Shown: one piece after another, positions 5,639 through 5,666 of the stretch
Layout of the letters: each line of letters opens with the position of its first letter
Numbering within the stretch: position 1 is the first letter of the stretch
Assembly (NCBI GenBank): GCA_017990795.1
Contig: JAGNNG010000152.1
Span: 1-5,666, forward strand
Source: Deltaproteobacteria bacterium
GTDB lineage: Bacteria > Myxococcota_A > Polyangia > Palsa-1104 > JAEUJZ01
Direction of reading: 5' to 3'
Length of the DNA stretch: 5,666 nt
The notes under the pieces: generated by a model
Databases searched by the model: none
What the model was told of the DNA's origin: nothing
What the model saw: only the letters and a program-made list of their open reading frames with translations
Position numbers and translations under genes: made by a program

Positions 5639-5666
5639 TAATTGGAGAGTTTGATCCTGGCTCAGA
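5639..5666 (+). rRNA. rrs: 16S ribosomal RNA, 5' end only
   Basis: AGAGTTTGATCCTGGCTCAG (5646-5665) is the near-universal 5' segment of bacterial 16S rRNA, the site of the 27F primer. Aligning with E. coli, where this segment begins at base 8, puts the mature 5' end near 5639; the preceding TAATTGG resembles E. coli AAATTGA. The gene runs off the window, so only 28 nt are visible. Confidence 0.97.

Overview
The window reads as chromosomal DNA from a GC-rich Gram-negative bacterium. A Lol-type lipoprotein-release permease and a lipobox protein imply an outer membrane. A lysS-lolC pair with overlapping ends is an arrangement I associate with the former Deltaproteobacteria, and 'DAG'-type low-complexity inserts are common in Myxococcota proteins, so Myxococcota or a relative is my best guess. 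That is inference; only 28 nt of 16S rRNA are visible, too few to place the organism.

Layout, all on the + strand. (1) 1-935: the 3' part of a DUF2891-family gene whose beginning lies outside the window. (2) 1030-4546: a tight three-gene cluster of lysS (class II lysyl-tRNA synthetase), a LolC/LolE-type permease with two unusual insertions, and a 75-residue unknown protein with ribbon-helix-helix-like layout. Both junctions are 4-nt stop/start overlaps (GTGA, then ATGA), so the three are probably cotranscribed and translationally coupled. (3) 4547-4838: 292 nt with no convincing gene, holding a small GC-rich palindrome. (4) 4839-5345: a predicted lipoprotein of unknown function. (5) 5346-5638: an AT-richer stretch with an inverted repeat, an A/T-rich upstream element, a sigma70-type promoter, a boxA-like antitermination site and a UUCG-capped hairpin. 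(6) 5639-5666: the first bases of 16S rRNA, opening an rRNA operon that runs off the window.

Together this is mostly housekeeping: charging tRNA-Lys, releasing lipoproteins from the inner membrane, one likely client-type lipoprotein nearby, and ribosomal RNA synthesis. I do not see a defence island, mobile element, CRISPR array or clear new system. The points most worth following are the rebuilt LolC (an extra pair of membrane segments plus a D/A/G-rich periplasmic insert, with no lolD next door), the coupled small protein after it, and the control elements in front of the rRNA operon.
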